Assembly (NCBI RefSeq): GCF_022012475.1
Contig: NZ_JAKLWS010000026.1
Span: 1 to 64,000 of the forward strand
Direction of reading: 5' to 3'
Origin: Rhodohalobacter sulfatireducens
GTDB lineage: Bacteria; Bacteroidota; Rhodothermia; Balneolales; Balneolaceae
Length of the DNA: 64,000 nucleotides
Positions 55,079-64,000 of this stretch are shown piece by piece. How positions within the stretch are numbered: position 1 is the first letter of the stretch; each line of letters starts with the position of its first letter. A program made the translations under genes and the position numbers. The notes under the pieces are model-generated. The model was not told the DNA's origin. It did not search any database and saw nothing but the letters and a program-made list of their open reading frames with translations.

Positions 55079-55795
55079 CTAACCCGCCAAACTCTCTTCA
55101 TCTATTAAAAATTCTGTCTGATTCTTAAGCAGTAGAAATGTGGAAGGATTTTTGGATGTGATTTTTCCGTCAAGAAGCTCCCGAATCACGTCTTTCTTTC
55201 CTTTTCCTGTTACCAAAAGCAGGATCTTTTTTGAATTTAGAATTTCACTCATCCCCAATGTGATCCCATATTTTGGAATTTCATCCATCTCCTGTGCCAT
55301 TGAATGCTGCATCGATTCTCTGCTTAATTCAGTAACATGACAAAACGGTGAAAGCGAGGTTGATGGTTCATTAAACCCAATATGCCCATTTTTGCCAATG
55401 CCCAACACTGTAAGATCCAGTGGCAAAAGATCATCTACAATGTTTTTCATCCGTTGGCATTCAGCCTCCGGGTTTTTGGGATCGGAATCAAATCTTAGAA
55501 ACCTGCTATCTTCTACTTTCAGGGGATCCACCAAGAATTTTTTTAGGTATGATTCACAGCTGTTCGGATCTCCTTTGGATAGTCCGAGCCACTCGTCCAA
55601 CGCAAGAATTTTTAACTTTTGAACATAGTCCTCGTCACCCCTGATCGATTCAACAAAATAGTGATAGAGTAAGCTCGGCGAATGTCCGGATGCAGCACAA
55701 AGAACCGGTTCACCCAAACCATGTAAAGAACTCTTGAGCAGATCTGCACCATACCTGCTTAATTCTTCATAATTTTTGAAGTACCTGACGTTCAA
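55079..55795 (-). CDS. glucosamine/galactosamine-6-phosphate isomerase (NagB-like)
   Basis: 238 residues of the NagB/RpiA-like family. Sugar-phosphate motifs are CAASGHSPSLLYH (~33-45), ALDEWLGL (~65-72) and LGIGKNGHIGFNEP (~131-144), with His in the GHIGFN motif as catalytic base. It is closer to the galactosamine-6-phosphate isomerase (AgaI/AgaS-type) group than to standard NagB because of the short length; the precise amino sugar is uncertain. No amino sugar transporter or NagA is adjacent. Confidence 0.88.
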   Translation of the reverse strand: MNVRYFKNYEELSRYGADLLKSSLHGLGEPVLCAASGHSPSLLYHYFVESIRGDEDYVQKLKILALDEWLGLSKGDPNSCESYLKKFLVDPLKVEDSRFLRFDSDPKNPEAECQRMKNIVDDLLPLDLTVLGIGKNGHIGFNEPSTSLSPFCHVTELSRESMQHSMAQEMDEIPKYGITLGMSEILNSKKILLLVTGKGKKDVIRELLDGKITSKNPSTFLLLKNQTEFLIDEESLAG

Positions 55796-55887
55796 GATGA
55801 TCCTTTCTTATGTTATTCTACAACAGTATTAAATCCAAAAGATTCTGCAATTGTCATGTCAACTGAAATGTGTAGTAACTGGATTAC

Positions 55888-55968
55888 AGTCATCGGGTGA
55901 GTTATTTCGAAAAAAACAGGTACTTTTGAATTCTTGCACTGTTTTCAGAGTTTACTCATCCGATGACT
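55888..55968. repeat. ~80-bp inverted-repeat element, copy B
   Basis: 81 bases bounded by agtcatcgggtgagt (55888-55902) and actcatccgatgact (55954-55968). Its interior (tacttttgaattcttgcactgtttt) closely matches the reverse complement of copy A at 39854-39932, so the two copies sit in opposite orientation 16 kb apart. Confidence 0.8.
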
Positions 55969-56030
55969 CACCGACAGTTGATCCTTGACAAAACAATAGT
56001 CTAATTTCGTTTTTTTCCACTTTAACTCGA

Positions 56031-57041
56031 TCAATTTGTTGAATCTGCAGGCTTGAAATCGATCTCCATATAGCCGCCGCTTGCATTGTCGTCTGATACA
56101 AATTGTGGAATGCCGTTGATACTTTCCATCGTGGAGCGATGAATGTGCCCGGCAAAAACACCCAAAAGATTGGGGGTATTAAAAACCTCCTCATGAAAAT
56201 CCATTGTAGTCTGAGTATGCCCGCTCTCCGGCCACCTGGGTCGACGTTCAAGTTCGTAATTTCGGTCGGTTGCAGCGCCCCACTCCGGATGACCAACACC
56301 GTAACCGACGGATCGGCCCGGTACATACAGCGGGATATGCATCATAAGTACAGTGGGTGTACCATCTTCAGTTTGATCTCTGTAAAAAGCAAGTTGCTCA
56401 TCTGAAATCTGGTAGGTAGAATCATCGATCGTAAGGAAGCGAATCCCTCCAATTTCATAGGATGCCATCATTGGGTTTTTCCCTTGATACAGCGGCAGCA
56501 GCCTTCTTTCAATCCACTCACTGCGCAGATCTTCCAAGCTGCCTTCCATCCCTTCATAGTGCCAGTCGTGATTTCCTGCCGTATAGATATAAGATACCCC
56601 AGACTTCTCCAGTTTGTCATAGGCCCATTCAATCGCAGCTTCCGAAGGCCAGCTTACCAGGTCTCCAGGCAGGGCTAACAGGTCCGCTTCTACATCTTGA
56701 GTGTATGTAATAATATTCTCAAAACACTCCTCGGGATTTGTCAGCTCCCCGGTTTCGAAGTGGGTCGTTTCGTTGTACGCTTTCGCCATTCTATCGCTAT
56801 ATTTTCGGTAAGGATCCCCCCTTTCATCATCTCTCCACAGATGGGTATCACTCGCAAAAATAACTTTTACAGGACGTTTAATATCATCAACATAAAATGT
56901 GACGTGATTTCCACTGACCGTAAACGATTCATGACCGGCGGCTATCCATTCGTCACTTTGAGTTTGTTTTCCCAATTGTGATATCCAGCCGATACCAAAC
57001 AAACCAGATGCAGCTTTTTGAAGAAAGGAAAGTCGGTTCAT
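56031..57041 (-). CDS. calcineurin-type metallophosphoesterase, probably exported
   Basis: 336 residues with an N-terminal export signal (SFLQKAASGLFGIGW). The full metallophosphoesterase motif set is seen: VIFASDTHLW (~60-69), ALPGDLVSW (~122-130), TAGNHDWH (~155-162), MMHIPL and GVFAGHIHRS (~298-307). It is probably a periplasmic phosphatase or phosphodiesterase. It follows an alkaline-phosphatase-like gene on the same strand with a terminator between. Substrate unknown. Confidence 0.88.
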   Translation of the reverse strand: MNRLSFLQKAASGLFGIGWISQLGKQTQSDEWIAAGHESFTVSGNHVTFYVDDIKRPVKVIFASDTHLWRDDERGDPYRKYSDRMAKAYNETTHFETGELTNPEECFENIITYTQDVEADLLALPGDLVSWPSEAAIEWAYDKLEKSGVSYIYTAGNHDWHYEGMEGSLEDLRSEWIERRLLPLYQGKNPMMASYEIGGIRFLTIDDSTYQISDEQLAFYRDQTEDGTPTVLMMHIPLYVPGRSVGYGVGHPEWGAATDRNYELERRPRWPESGHTQTTMDFHEEVFNTPNLLGVFAGHIHRSTMESINGIPQFVSDDNASGGYMEIDFKPADSTN

Positions 57042-57093
57042 TTTTATAGTCTTTACGTTATAGATTATGTTTTAACTTACATCCCCAACGTTC

Positions 57094-57131
57094 AGAAAAA
57101 AATCCCGAATATCAAAAAGATACCCGGGATG
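57094..57131 (-). terminator. hairpin terminator after the phosphodiesterase-like gene
   Basis: Read on the minus strand, atcccgggtatctttttgata is followed by ttcgggat and then a run of seven T. A 6-7-bp stem with a T tail, between two minus-strand genes. The ~130 bases upstream of it carry no gene. Confidence 0.65.
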
Positions 57132-57260
57132 ACCACTATCAATGGATCTTATGTTTATAAACAACCAGCTACGGATGTTTCAATTCCGGACTCAATAATG
57201 AGTCTTGAATTGTTATCTCATCAAGAAGACAATTGAGATGGAAGATACCCTGTAATTTAT

Positions 57261-58352
57261 TTACTGCGTGATGGTTTCAATTACATCACCCACAGGCCTC
57301 TGATTCCGGTAATCCAGGCCTAATAAATGTGCAACTGTTTTAGCAATTTGAGTTTGGTAAATAGTTTCAGAATTTCTGACTTCTCCAAGCTCCGGCGTAT
57401 CCGGACCGATAGCAGCTATCCAAATTTCATCCGCACCTTCAATATCTGTTCCATGATGCTGCCAGGTATCCAGTGGCTCAGTTCCCCGCCCATGATCTGT
57501 TGTGATAATAAACGTTGTCTTATCCCGGTAGGATTCATGGTTTTGTACAAATTCCCACAGATCAGAAATAAATTTGTCCGTTTGTAATGTCGATTTTATG
57601 TAAGCCTCGTAATTCCCGTTGTGCGCAAAGTCATCTGTCTCACCATAGGCTATATAAAGCAGTCTTGGAGCGTTCTTTTTCAAAGTTTCCAAGGCATAAT
57701 GGTGGGTAAAGGCATCGAGCCGAACAGATCCCCACGGGCTTGGAATTTCATGAATGAGTTCGTTCAGAAATCGTTCTCGATCCGTTAGATTTTCCCCTTC
57801 AACGGGTTCAAAACCCGCATTTACAGGTATCCCGCTTCGCTTTGCATTAATGATATACGGAAAGACATCCCAGGATCCGAAAGCAGCAACTTTGCCATTG
57901 TACATGGGTTGATTGTTTACAAACTCCAGAACGGTTCTGTTAGGATTCCAGATTTTATCATTACTGTCTATTCTCTCATCCGCGAAACCGGTCAGAATTT
58001 CATTATATCCAGGGTATGAAAAATCCAATCCATTGGTTACCAGCACCCGGCTTCCAAGATCTTGATTGCCATACAACTGACCTTCTTCAGCGATGGTATT
58101 CCAAAAAAACGGCATCAATTTTTCTCTTCGTACAGCTGGGTCATCATCCCAAAATCGATCTCGAAGATCATCGCCATTTTCTACATAATCCTCATGCATC
58201 ATCAGTTTTTCATCGATTCCGGAAAAGAGTTCCTGCCAGCGTAATCCATCCAGAGAAATTAAAATCACATTTTCAGTTTTCAGCGCAGGTTGCGAATAGG
58301 CAGTTACACTCACACTGAGTAATACGGCAATTAATAATAAAGTCCTGACCAT
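57261..58352 (-). CDS. alkaline phosphatase/type I phosphodiesterase-family protein
   Basis: 363 residues with a signal peptide (TLLLIAVLLSVSVTAYSQ). It belongs to the alkaline-phosphatase superfamily: metal-site ILISLDGLRW (~30-39), the YPGYNEILTG region (~113-122), TDDFAHNGNY (~234-243) and FIITTDHGRG (~284-293). The family cuts phosphate or sulfate esters, or acts on phosphonates. The nucleophile residue is not certain here. It is exported and probably serves nutrient scavenging with its neighbours. Confidence 0.85.
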   Translation of the reverse strand: MVRTLLLIAVLLSVSVTAYSQPALKTENVILISLDGLRWQELFSGIDEKLMMHEDYVENGDDLRDRFWDDDPAVRREKLMPFFWNTIAEEGQLYGNQDLGSRVLVTNGLDFSYPGYNEILTGFADERIDSNDKIWNPNRTVLEFVNNQPMYNGKVAAFGSWDVFPYIINAKRSGIPVNAGFEPVEGENLTDRERFLNELIHEIPSPWGSVRLDAFTHHYALETLKKNAPRLLYIAYGETDDFAHNGNYEAYIKSTLQTDKFISDLWEFVQNHESYRDKTTFIITTDHGRGTEPLDTWQHHGTDIEGADEIWIAAIGPDTPELGEVRNSETIYQTQIAKTVAHLLGLDYRNQRPVGDVIETITQ

Positions 58353-58416
58353 ATGTAAAAGGATCTATTTGTTTTTTGGTTGATTTTAGCGAATTAAATT
58401 AATTGTGCTTTCGAAG

Positions 58417-59241
58417 TCATTTTGAATAAAATAAAGGCTCGTAAAAAGAATCTACCTGGAAATAACTTATCCCCAAATCCATGAGCCGCTCTATGTCATC
58501 ACGAGCGGCATCCCAAACATCCTCATCAGCTTGCCTATACCTGAAAACATTGATGGCAGCTACAACTGTTACACCAAGTTCATTTGCCTTTTCTATCATC
58601 GCATGATCCAGGTTGCTTCCCAACTCAAAGAGGTGATACAGATTTTTTACATCCACTCCCTTTTTGCTTTGCTCTATCAATTTATCAAAACCGGCCGAGA
58701 GTGATGCTTTATTTTTAAAATAGGACTGAGCCTCCGACCCGCTTAATATGAATGTATCTAAGAGGAGATTAAAACGAACCAATATCTGTTCAATTTTTTG
58801 ATAATAATCTTTGCCGTAATCGTTTCCTTTTACGTCAAGCATCAATCCCACTTGGCCTTCAGCCAGTTTTGCCACTTCCTCAAACAGCAGGGGCCGGTGA
58901 CCATCCTTTTTTGATCTCAATTCTTTGATCTCGCTCCAGTCCATCTCTGCAACAGCTCCTGAATAACCATAATCACTTTCGAATGTTGGGTCATGATGTA
59001 CGACAATTCTCCCGTCGCGAGACTTCCTGAGGTCTACTTCCAGCATCCTGTACCCTCGTTTTATGGCCTCTTTGATGGCAGAAGCAGAGTTTTCGGCTCG
59101 ATGTTCATCCACAACCCCTCCCCGATGGGCAATCAGGTTGGCTTTTAGTTCTCCATTTTCCTGCCCATGCAGATGCCCGGGCAGGATTAGGAGTATAGTC
59201 AGTAGTAGGGGCGAAATCTTAAATCGATTGAACAGAATCAT
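58417..59241 (-). CDS. glycerophosphodiester phosphodiesterase
   Basis: 274 residues from the ATG at 59241; a longer frame from 59286 overlaps the dehydrogenase gene and lacks the signal start. Signal peptide: ISPLLLTILLILPGHLHGQ. The GDPD motifs are LIAHRGG (~35-41), E in HRAEN, MLEVDLRKSRDG (~65-76), VVHHDPT (~79-85) and MLDVKGND (~140-147). It is exported and releases glycerol-3-phosphate from glycerophosphodiesters or related esters. It follows the dehydrogenase gene on the same strand. Confidence 0.9.
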   Translation of the reverse strand: MILFNRFKISPLLLTILLILPGHLHGQENGELKANLIAHRGGVVDEHRAENSASAIKEAIKRGYRMLEVDLRKSRDGRIVVHHDPTFESDYGYSGAVAEMDWSEIKELRSKKDGHRPLLFEEVAKLAEGQVGLMLDVKGNDYGKDYYQKIEQILVRFNLLLDTFILSGSEAQSYFKNKASLSAGFDKLIEQSKKGVDVKNLYHLFELGSNLDHAMIEKANELGVTVVAAINVFRYRQADEDVWDAARDDIERLMDLGISYFQVDSFYEPLFYSK

Positions 59242-59255
59242 AATTCTTGTAGAGT

Positions 59256-60737
59256 TTAAAATACGCGATCCCAATCCCGAATCCATCGTTCTACAACTAC
59301 TTTTGTCTGAGTATAAAACTCAACAGCATGACTTCCCTGTGCATGCAGATCGCCAAAAAAGCTCTCTTTCCATCCGCTGAACGGGTAGTATGCCATAGGT
59401 GCGGCAACACCAATATTAATACCGATATTACCGGCCGTAGCTTCATACCTGAATTGCCTTGCAGATGCACCACTGCTGGTAAATAAACACGCCATATTTC
59501 CATACGACTGGGTGTTTATCAGAGCAATTGCATCGTCAATCGTATCCACATGCATCAATCCAAAGAGAGGTCCAAAGACCTCCGTTTTTGCTAAAGAACT
59601 ACCAGGTGAAACATTATCAATGATTGTTGGGTAACTCCAATTTCCATTTTTGAATTTTTCTACGGTTTTGCCGCGTCCATCTACAAGAACTCTTCCACCT
59701 TCATTCTTCCCGGTTTCTACAAAACGTTCAATCCGCTCCCGACTATCCGGAGAGATAACGGGTCCCATTTCTGTCTCTTCTTCCAATCCATAACCAACTT
59801 TTAAATTGGCGGCTTTTTCTGCAATCGCCTCTGTAAAGGGTTTACGGGCTTTACCCACGGTTACTGCAAGTGAGTTCGCAAGACAGCGCTGACCTGCACA
59901 GCCAAAAGCTGAATCACCCACAATCCGAGTCGTCATATTGATTTCAGCATCCGGCAGAACAACCACCATATTCTTGGCACCCCCCTGTGCCTGTACCCGC
60001 TTCCCATGAGCAGTCCCTTTACTATATATATGCCTTGCTACGGCCGATGATCCAACAAAACTGATCGCTTTGACGGCTGAGTTTTCCAGTAATTCGTCAA
60101 CGGCTTCTTTATCACCGTTCACAAGCTGAACTACTCCTTCAGGCAGGTTCAGCCTATCAAGCAGTTCAAAAATATATTTTGCCGACATGGGCACCTTTTC
60201 GCTTGGTTTAAGAATGAAACAGTTTCCGCAAGCTATAGCATAGGGGAGAAACCAAAGGGGGATCATGGCCGGGAAATTAAAAGGTGTAATTGCCGCAACC
60301 ACTCCCAGCGGCTGGCGAATCATATGTTCGTCAATTCCGGTGGCAATATCCTCATTATTATATCCCTGCATCAAAGTTGGCATTCCGCAAGCGTTTTCCA
60401 CATTTTCTATACCCCTGCGAATCTCTCCGACACTTTCTTTGAATGTCTTACCACACTCATTCGTAATAATTTTTGCAAGATCATCGATATGATCTTCTAA
60501 CAAATTCTTGAAGTGAAAAAGGTATTGTATTCTATTGGTTACGGGTGTACGTCGCCAATCGTAAAAAGCCTGATCGGCAATTTCCACAGCCTCCTTTACA
60601 TCACTTTTGCCGGACATATGGACCGTTGCGATCTGCTCCATGCTGGCAGGATTCATCACAGGCAAGTCATTTCCTGATCCGGGTTGCTTCCAGGTTCCAT
60701 TTATATAATTTAGAATCTCATTACTCGTATTTTCCAT
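59256..60737 (-). CDS. mmsA: CoA-acylating methylmalonate-semialdehyde dehydrogenase
   Basis: 493 residues. MmsA/IolA converts methylmalonate or malonate semialdehyde to propionyl- or acetyl-CoA with NAD. The catalytic Cys is C285 in GCAGQRCLANS, and N154 in TPFNFP is in place. The NAD site is SFVGSSAVA (~226-234). Length and the short C-terminus are normal. It serves valine or myo-inositol breakdown; no other genes of those pathways are nearby. It lies between the DUF1080 and GDPD genes, both exported, so they may be only co-transcribed. Confidence 0.93.
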   Translation of the reverse strand: MENTSNEILNYINGTWKQPGSGNDLPVMNPASMEQIATVHMSGKSDVKEAVEIADQAFYDWRRTPVTNRIQYLFHFKNLLEDHIDDLAKIITNECGKTFKESVGEIRRGIENVENACGMPTLMQGYNNEDIATGIDEHMIRQPLGVVAAITPFNFPAMIPLWFLPYAIACGNCFILKPSEKVPMSAKYIFELLDRLNLPEGVVQLVNGDKEAVDELLENSAVKAISFVGSSAVARHIYSKGTAHGKRVQAQGGAKNMVVVLPDAEINMTTRIVGDSAFGCAGQRCLANSLAVTVGKARKPFTEAIAEKAANLKVGYGLEEETEMGPVISPDSRERIERFVETGKNEGGRVLVDGRGKTVEKFKNGNWSYPTIIDNVSPGSSLAKTEVFGPLFGLMHVDTIDDAIALINTQSYGNMACLFTSSGASARQFRYEATAGNIGINIGVAAPMAYYPFSGWKESFFGDLHAQGSHAVEFYTQTKVVVERWIRDWDRVF

Positions 60738-60794
60738 CTGCTTTTCTAATTATTTTTCAATTGATAACGATTTCTAATCTGTTATTCAGAGCCC

Positions 60795-61628
60795 TTAAAG
60801 TTCTTTGACTCGAATATTTTTCCAGAGTACTTCATCACCCCACCATGTATCTGTTCCATGTACCTGGAGAGCAATATGTCCCTCATCCCCCACGGTTTGA
60901 TACATCTGTTCTTTATCAAAATTTGGATTTTTACTGCCGGCAGCATCGAACTTGCAGATCTTCGTCCCATTTATCCATGTTGTTATGATTGGATATTTGC
61001 CTTCACAGCGGATTTTAAGTGTATTGAAATCATTTAATTTCCATGCTGACCTCCATTCTTCAGGTGTACAAGCATACCGTAATGGATTCTCCTCGTAGTC
61101 CTCATAAGGTGTAAACGGTCTCATTTCCAAATCTACTAATTCATCCCCCTCAAAAACCCCATCGTATCGAAACGGCTCGGTACGCCATCCACCGGTGCTT
61201 TGTCCATAGATAAATCCTACAATTCCGCCATTATTCGGTTCACTGTGGTAGTCGACATACACCTGATAGGACTCACCATTTGGCTGAGATCTCAAAAATA
61301 CTCCCGAATCACAACCCCAGCCCGGTTTTACATCAATCATCAGCTCAAAGTCACTGTACATTTTATCGGTCAGTAATATTCCACCATTTCCTGATCCCGG
61401 CGGTTCCTGTTCAGAGATAATCATTCCATCCCGCACGGTCCACCGCGCACCGTTTTTATGCCAGCCATCCAGGGATTCACCGTCAAAAAGCGAAACGTAT
61501 CCTTCTTCGTGAGAGTGATATGATTTATTTGCTTGATTGAGACCGGAAATGACTGATGAGAGTCCAAGGCCGGTTGTGAATGTTGCTGATGAGTGTAAAA
61601 ACTGACGTCGATTCATTTCTTTTTTCAT
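60795..61628 (-). CDS. DUF1080 exported protein (3-keto-disaccharide hydrolase-like)
   Basis: 277 residues with a Tat-like signal (MNRRQFLHSSATFTTGLGLSS). DUF1080 beta-sandwich features: SLFDGESLDGWH (~46-57), ARWTVRDGMII (~61-71), LLTDKMYSDFELMIDVKPG (~85-103), GVFLRSQPNGESYQV (~109-123) and the end GHIALQVHGTDTWWGDEVLWKNIRV. Several members hydrolyse 3-keto-glycosides. This would fit the exported Gfo/Idh oxidase and isomerase at 43.8-46.2 kb, although these are far away on the other strand. Confidence 0.9.
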   Translation of the reverse strand: MKKEMNRRQFLHSSATFTTGLGLSSVISGLNQANKSYHSHEEGYVSLFDGESLDGWHKNGARWTVRDGMIISEQEPPGSGNGGILLTDKMYSDFELMIDVKPGWGCDSGVFLRSQPNGESYQVYVDYHSEPNNGGIVGFIYGQSTGGWRTEPFRYDGVFEGDELVDLEMRPFTPYEDYEENPLRYACTPEEWRSAWKLNDFNTLKIRCEGKYPIITTWINGTKICKFDAAGSKNPNFDKEQMYQTVGDEGHIALQVHGTDTWWGDEVLWKNIRVKEL

Positions 61629-61651
61629 GATTGGTAGAGTTTTTCTTGGGA

Positions 61652-62584
61652 TTAAGGCTGAGTGAGAACAATTTCTGCAAGAACGGGAAGGTGATCGGAT
61701 GGAAAATGTCCGTCGCGAACATCTGCAAGCGCACCGTGATACATTACTTGAAAGCCATCATTTACAAAGATGTAGTCGATTCGGCGATCCGGCCGGATCG
61801 CTTCAAATCCATTCGAGGTAGAGTTTGGCCCGTGATGACCGTTTTCAGAATGGTAAAATCCATCATAGAGTACCAAGTCCGACCCCTCTCTCTCGGTAGC
61901 AGTAATAATTTTATAGGGTTCCCGGTCATCAGTTGTATTAAAATCACCGGTCAATACGACTGGCTCGCCACCGGCAATTTGCTCAATTTTTTCTACAATC
62001 AATTTTGCACTGTTTATCCGGGCTTCAACTCCCCTGTGATCGAAATGGGTATTGAATGCATAAAAGTTTTCATTGTTTAATCGATCTCTAAAGTAAGCCC
62101 AACTGACAATTCGCGTCTGATCTGCATCCCAATGCAGGCTGCCGGGCACATCCGGGGTTTGGGATAGCCAAAAGTCTCCTGTTTCGATGGGGTCGAATCG
62201 ATCAGACCTGTAATATATTGCACTAAATTCCCCTGCCTCTTCACCATCATTTCGACCCACACCCACTCTTTCAAATCCATCTAAAAAACCATCCAATTCA
62301 TTGAGTTGGTGAATTAACCCTTCCTGGATTCCAACAATATCTGATTTGTGAAACAGGATTGTACTTGCTACAAATTCCTTCCTGTTCGGCCACGCATCAG
62401 GGCCATCATCCGGATTATCATAACGGATATTGAATGACATAACCCGAACAGGTTCAATCTCGGCAGAATTGTCGTTAGCGGTATTCGTGCTTTCGGAGTT
62501 ACCGCAACCAACTGCTATTAAAACAATGATTATTACTGTGATTACTTTTTGGACAACAAGGGTAGTTTTATTCATATCAATCAA
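61652..62584 (-). CDS. exported endonuclease/exonuclease/phosphatase-family protein
   Basis: 310 residues with a lipoprotein signal (IVLIAVGC, Cys 27). The EEP fold is complete: VMSFNIRYDN (~47-56), IVGIQEGL (~79-86), FYAFNTHFDHRG (~172-183), VLTGDFNTTDD (~208-218), RRIDYIFVND (~270-279) and SDHLPV (~298-303). Lipid anchoring puts it on the outer membrane. Many such exported members are phosphodiesterases or sphingomyelinase-like enzymes acting on sugar-phosphates or lipids. Substrate unknown. Confidence 0.88.
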   Translation of the reverse strand: MIDMNKTTLVVQKVITVIIIVLIAVGCGNSESTNTANDNSAEIEPVRVMSFNIRYDNPDDGPDAWPNRKEFVASTILFHKSDIVGIQEGLIHQLNELDGFLDGFERVGVGRNDGEEAGEFSAIYYRSDRFDPIETGDFWLSQTPDVPGSLHWDADQTRIVSWAYFRDRLNNENFYAFNTHFDHRGVEARINSAKLIVEKIEQIAGGEPVVLTGDFNTTDDREPYKIITATEREGSDLVLYDGFYHSENGHHGPNSTSNGFEAIRPDRRIDYIFVNDGFQVMYHGALADVRDGHFPSDHLPVLAEIVLTQP

Positions 62585-62615
62585 ATTATGTTTGTAATGG
62601 TGGAAAATATTTCAG

Positions 62616-64000
62616 TCATGGGGTTCTGGTCCTGCAGTTCCCTGATTCATTGCAAATCGTTAGTTGCTCCACGTTTTTACCTACAAATAATATTCTGCTT
62701 TTTTGTGACAAAAACCCTCCTCCTTCGTAGAATTCTCGTTTTTCAACACGTCCATTGATATACTTTATTTCTACAGTTCTGTCATCGGGTTGTAAACGCA
62801 ACGCAATTTGTTCTTTGCTTTGGTTCGCTTCAAAAATTTCAAGTTTCCCGTTATTTCTGGCAGCAAGAATCAGTTTTTCATCATTAACACCTGTTAAACT
62901 TGCCAGAGATTTGGCGTCACCGGGAAAATAGAATCCGCTTTTGGAGAAGGGGACTGCTTCAAAATTGCCGTCTCCGTTACCCTTTAAGAACAGGCCGCTA
63001 AAGGCATCGTACCAACCTGTAAATGTTTCTGTTGAAAATGAATTACCCGTCATAAGAATGTCTGGAAATCCATCAGCATCAAAATCTCCCGCCTGGAGCC
63101 CAAAAACGGGAGCAAACTGAGCTTCTGCAGGTAACGTTTCAACTCGAAAACTTTCACCCTCTTCATTTATAAAAACAGTGGTTTCAAAGGTGTCCACTGT
63201 ATAGTTCTTATCACTGGCAAGGTGCTCGCTAGAGAGTACATCCGACAGTGCAGCTTCACCATATGATTTATATGTTGGATATCTACTCTCCAGCACTGGC
63301 ATCTGCATCAACATATCGTCTCTTAGATGAACAGGTTTTCGAATTCCATTCAACATTTGTGATATGACCGGATCGGTTAAACCGTCTCTGTTAAAGTCAC
63401 CAAATGTTATCTGAACATTTCCGTTTTCAGTATTTTGAACAGTTGAATTAAGGCCCAGATTCCCGGCCACATAATCTATATACCCATCTTGATTGAAATC
63501 TCCTGCTATGATACTATTCCACCAACCTACAGTTTCGGACAAGCCTAATTCATCCGTTACATTTTCTAATCTTCCCTCTCGATTTTCAAATACAGTAATA
63601 GGCATCCATTCTCCTGTTACGATTAGATCCGGCCATTTGTCATTATTAAAATCCGACCAGGTGGCACCCGATACCAGACCAATTTCCTTCATTTGAGGAG
63701 CAACGGCATCGGTAATATTTACAAATCGACCCTCTTGATATGTGAGGATATAACTTTGGGGCGGGTTGGGATACTGGTTCGGTAAAATTCTTCCGCCAAC
63801 AAAAATGTCTTGTGTTCCATCACGGTCGAAATCAGCCGCAGCAACAACCGATGAGCTGGTATAGATCGGGGGGAGAACATCTTTTTGAAGTGTAAAACCA
63901 CCATCTCCATCACCAAAGTATACCCGGTCCTGGTAGTATTCTGACCCGGTTCGAAATTCACTTCCCCCACTTGATACATAGAGATCTTTAAAACTATCGC
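62616..64000 (-). CDS. FG-GAP/VCBS-repeat protein with UnbV-like C-terminus (partial)
   Basis: The reading frame is open from 62616 to the right edge, at least 460 residues, so its start lies outside the window. It contains several FG-GAP/VCBS repeats with calcium-binding D-x-D-x-D-G cores (for example DFNQDGYIDYVAG, DFNRDGLTDPVIS, DFDADGFPDILMTG, DFDRDGTQDIFVGG), likely forming a beta-propeller. The end resembles the ASPIC/UnbV domain of CRTAC-like proteins. It is probably a surface or exported protein of unknown ligand. Confidence 0.85.
   Translation of the reverse strand, partial: DSFKDLYVSSGGSEFRTGSEYYQDRVYFGDGDGGFTLQKDVLPPIYTSSSVVAAADFDRDGTQDIFVGGRILPNQYPNPPQSYILTYQEGRFVNITDAVAPQMKEIGLVSGATWSDFNNDKWPDLIVTGEWMPITVFENREGRLENVTDELGLSETVGWWNSIIAGDFNQDGYIDYVAGNLGLNSTVQNTENGNVQITFGDFNRDGLTDPVISQMLNGIRKPVHLRDDMLMQMPVLESRYPTYKSYGEAALSDVLSSEHLASDKNYTVDTFETTVFINEEGESFRVETLPAEAQFAPVFGLQAGDFDADGFPDILMTGNSFSTETFTGWYDAFSGLFLKGNGDGNFEAVPFSKSGFYFPGDAKSLASLTGVNDEKLILAARNNGKLEIFEANQSKEQIALRLQPDDRTVEIKYINGRVEKREFYEGGGFLSQKSRILFVGKNVEQLTICNESGNCRTRTP

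Noticed and set aside
57018-57236. 72-residue plus-strand ORF
   Set aside because: It overlaps the terminator and the start of the metallophosphoesterase gene; no domain or start signal.
63719-63979. 86-residue minus-strand ORF
   Set aside because: It is in a different frame from the FG-GAP protein, whose frame is open across this stretch.

Overview
The window looks like chromosome from a free-living, probably marine member of the Bacteroidota/Balneolota (Balneolaceae-like). The reasons are two SusC/SusD outer-membrane uptake pairs, a TonB receptor paired with a DUF4249 lipoprotein, many lipoproteins, Tat/Sec-exported sugar enzymes, a BspA-like repeat lipoprotein, moderate GC and few strong Shine-Dalgarno sites. 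This placement is an inference; no rRNA is present. No phage, complete insertion sequence or CRISPR array was seen.

Layout. 0.3-4.2 kb: a queuosine-precursor transporter, a TetR regulator with an ABC1/UbiB-like kinase, and a small lipoprotein. 4.4-18.7 kb: a co-directional minus-strand uptake block (SusC1-SusD1; TonB receptor-DUF4249; SusC2-SusD2-Calx-beta-like lipoprotein) in which the two susC genes share an almost identical leader. 19.1-21.4 kb: an exported orphan protein, then an SDR-flavin reductase pair. 21.4-27.7 kb: a minus-strand cluster of Na+ symporter, GNAT, ornithine/alanine racemase-like enzyme, signal-less M23 protein, M20 amidohydrolase and alanine racemase. This is the best candidate for an undescribed pathway (uptake and processing of amino acids, D-amino acids or peptides). 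28-30.7 kb: an orphan membrane histidine kinase, a frameshifted small membrane protein and a toxin-antitoxin pair whose toxin is also frameshifted. 30.7-35 kb: PriA with an altered zinc site, and a DUF3311-symporter pair. 35.3-39.7 kb: a trans-sulfuration enzyme, a DUF2892-thioredoxin-OsmC redox operon, and a Crp/Fnr regulator with an aldo/keto reductase. 40-51 kb: an epimerase, TMEM220, an exported SUMF1-Gfo/Idh-sugar isomerase group, PhoD, ApbE and a photolyase. 51.1-55 kb: a repeat-rich stretch with tRNA-Thr(CGU), broken tRNA copies, a BspA-like lipoprotein, tRNA-Arg(CCU) and a Fic protein with a repeated operator-like site. 55-64 kb: minus-strand exported hydrolases, a NagB-like enzyme, methylmalonate-semialdehyde dehydrogenase, DUF1080 and an FG-GAP/UnbV-like protein cut by the window edge.

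Intergenic space is unusually rich in short inverted-repeat elements. At least four types are visible: a ~80-bp element with AGTCATCGGATGAGT ends (two copies and a remnant), a ~132-bp element with ~40-bp imperfect inverted ends, a 181-bp element with 14-bp perfect inverted ends and nested palindromes, and a ~30-bp hairpin family found at 3.4 kb, near 38 kb and fused to broken tRNA heads at 51.5 kb.

The genes suggest an outer-membrane scavenger that imports oligomers through SusCD/TonB systems, processes sugars and phosphate esters in the periplasm, and takes up small acids or amino acids with Na+ symporters.
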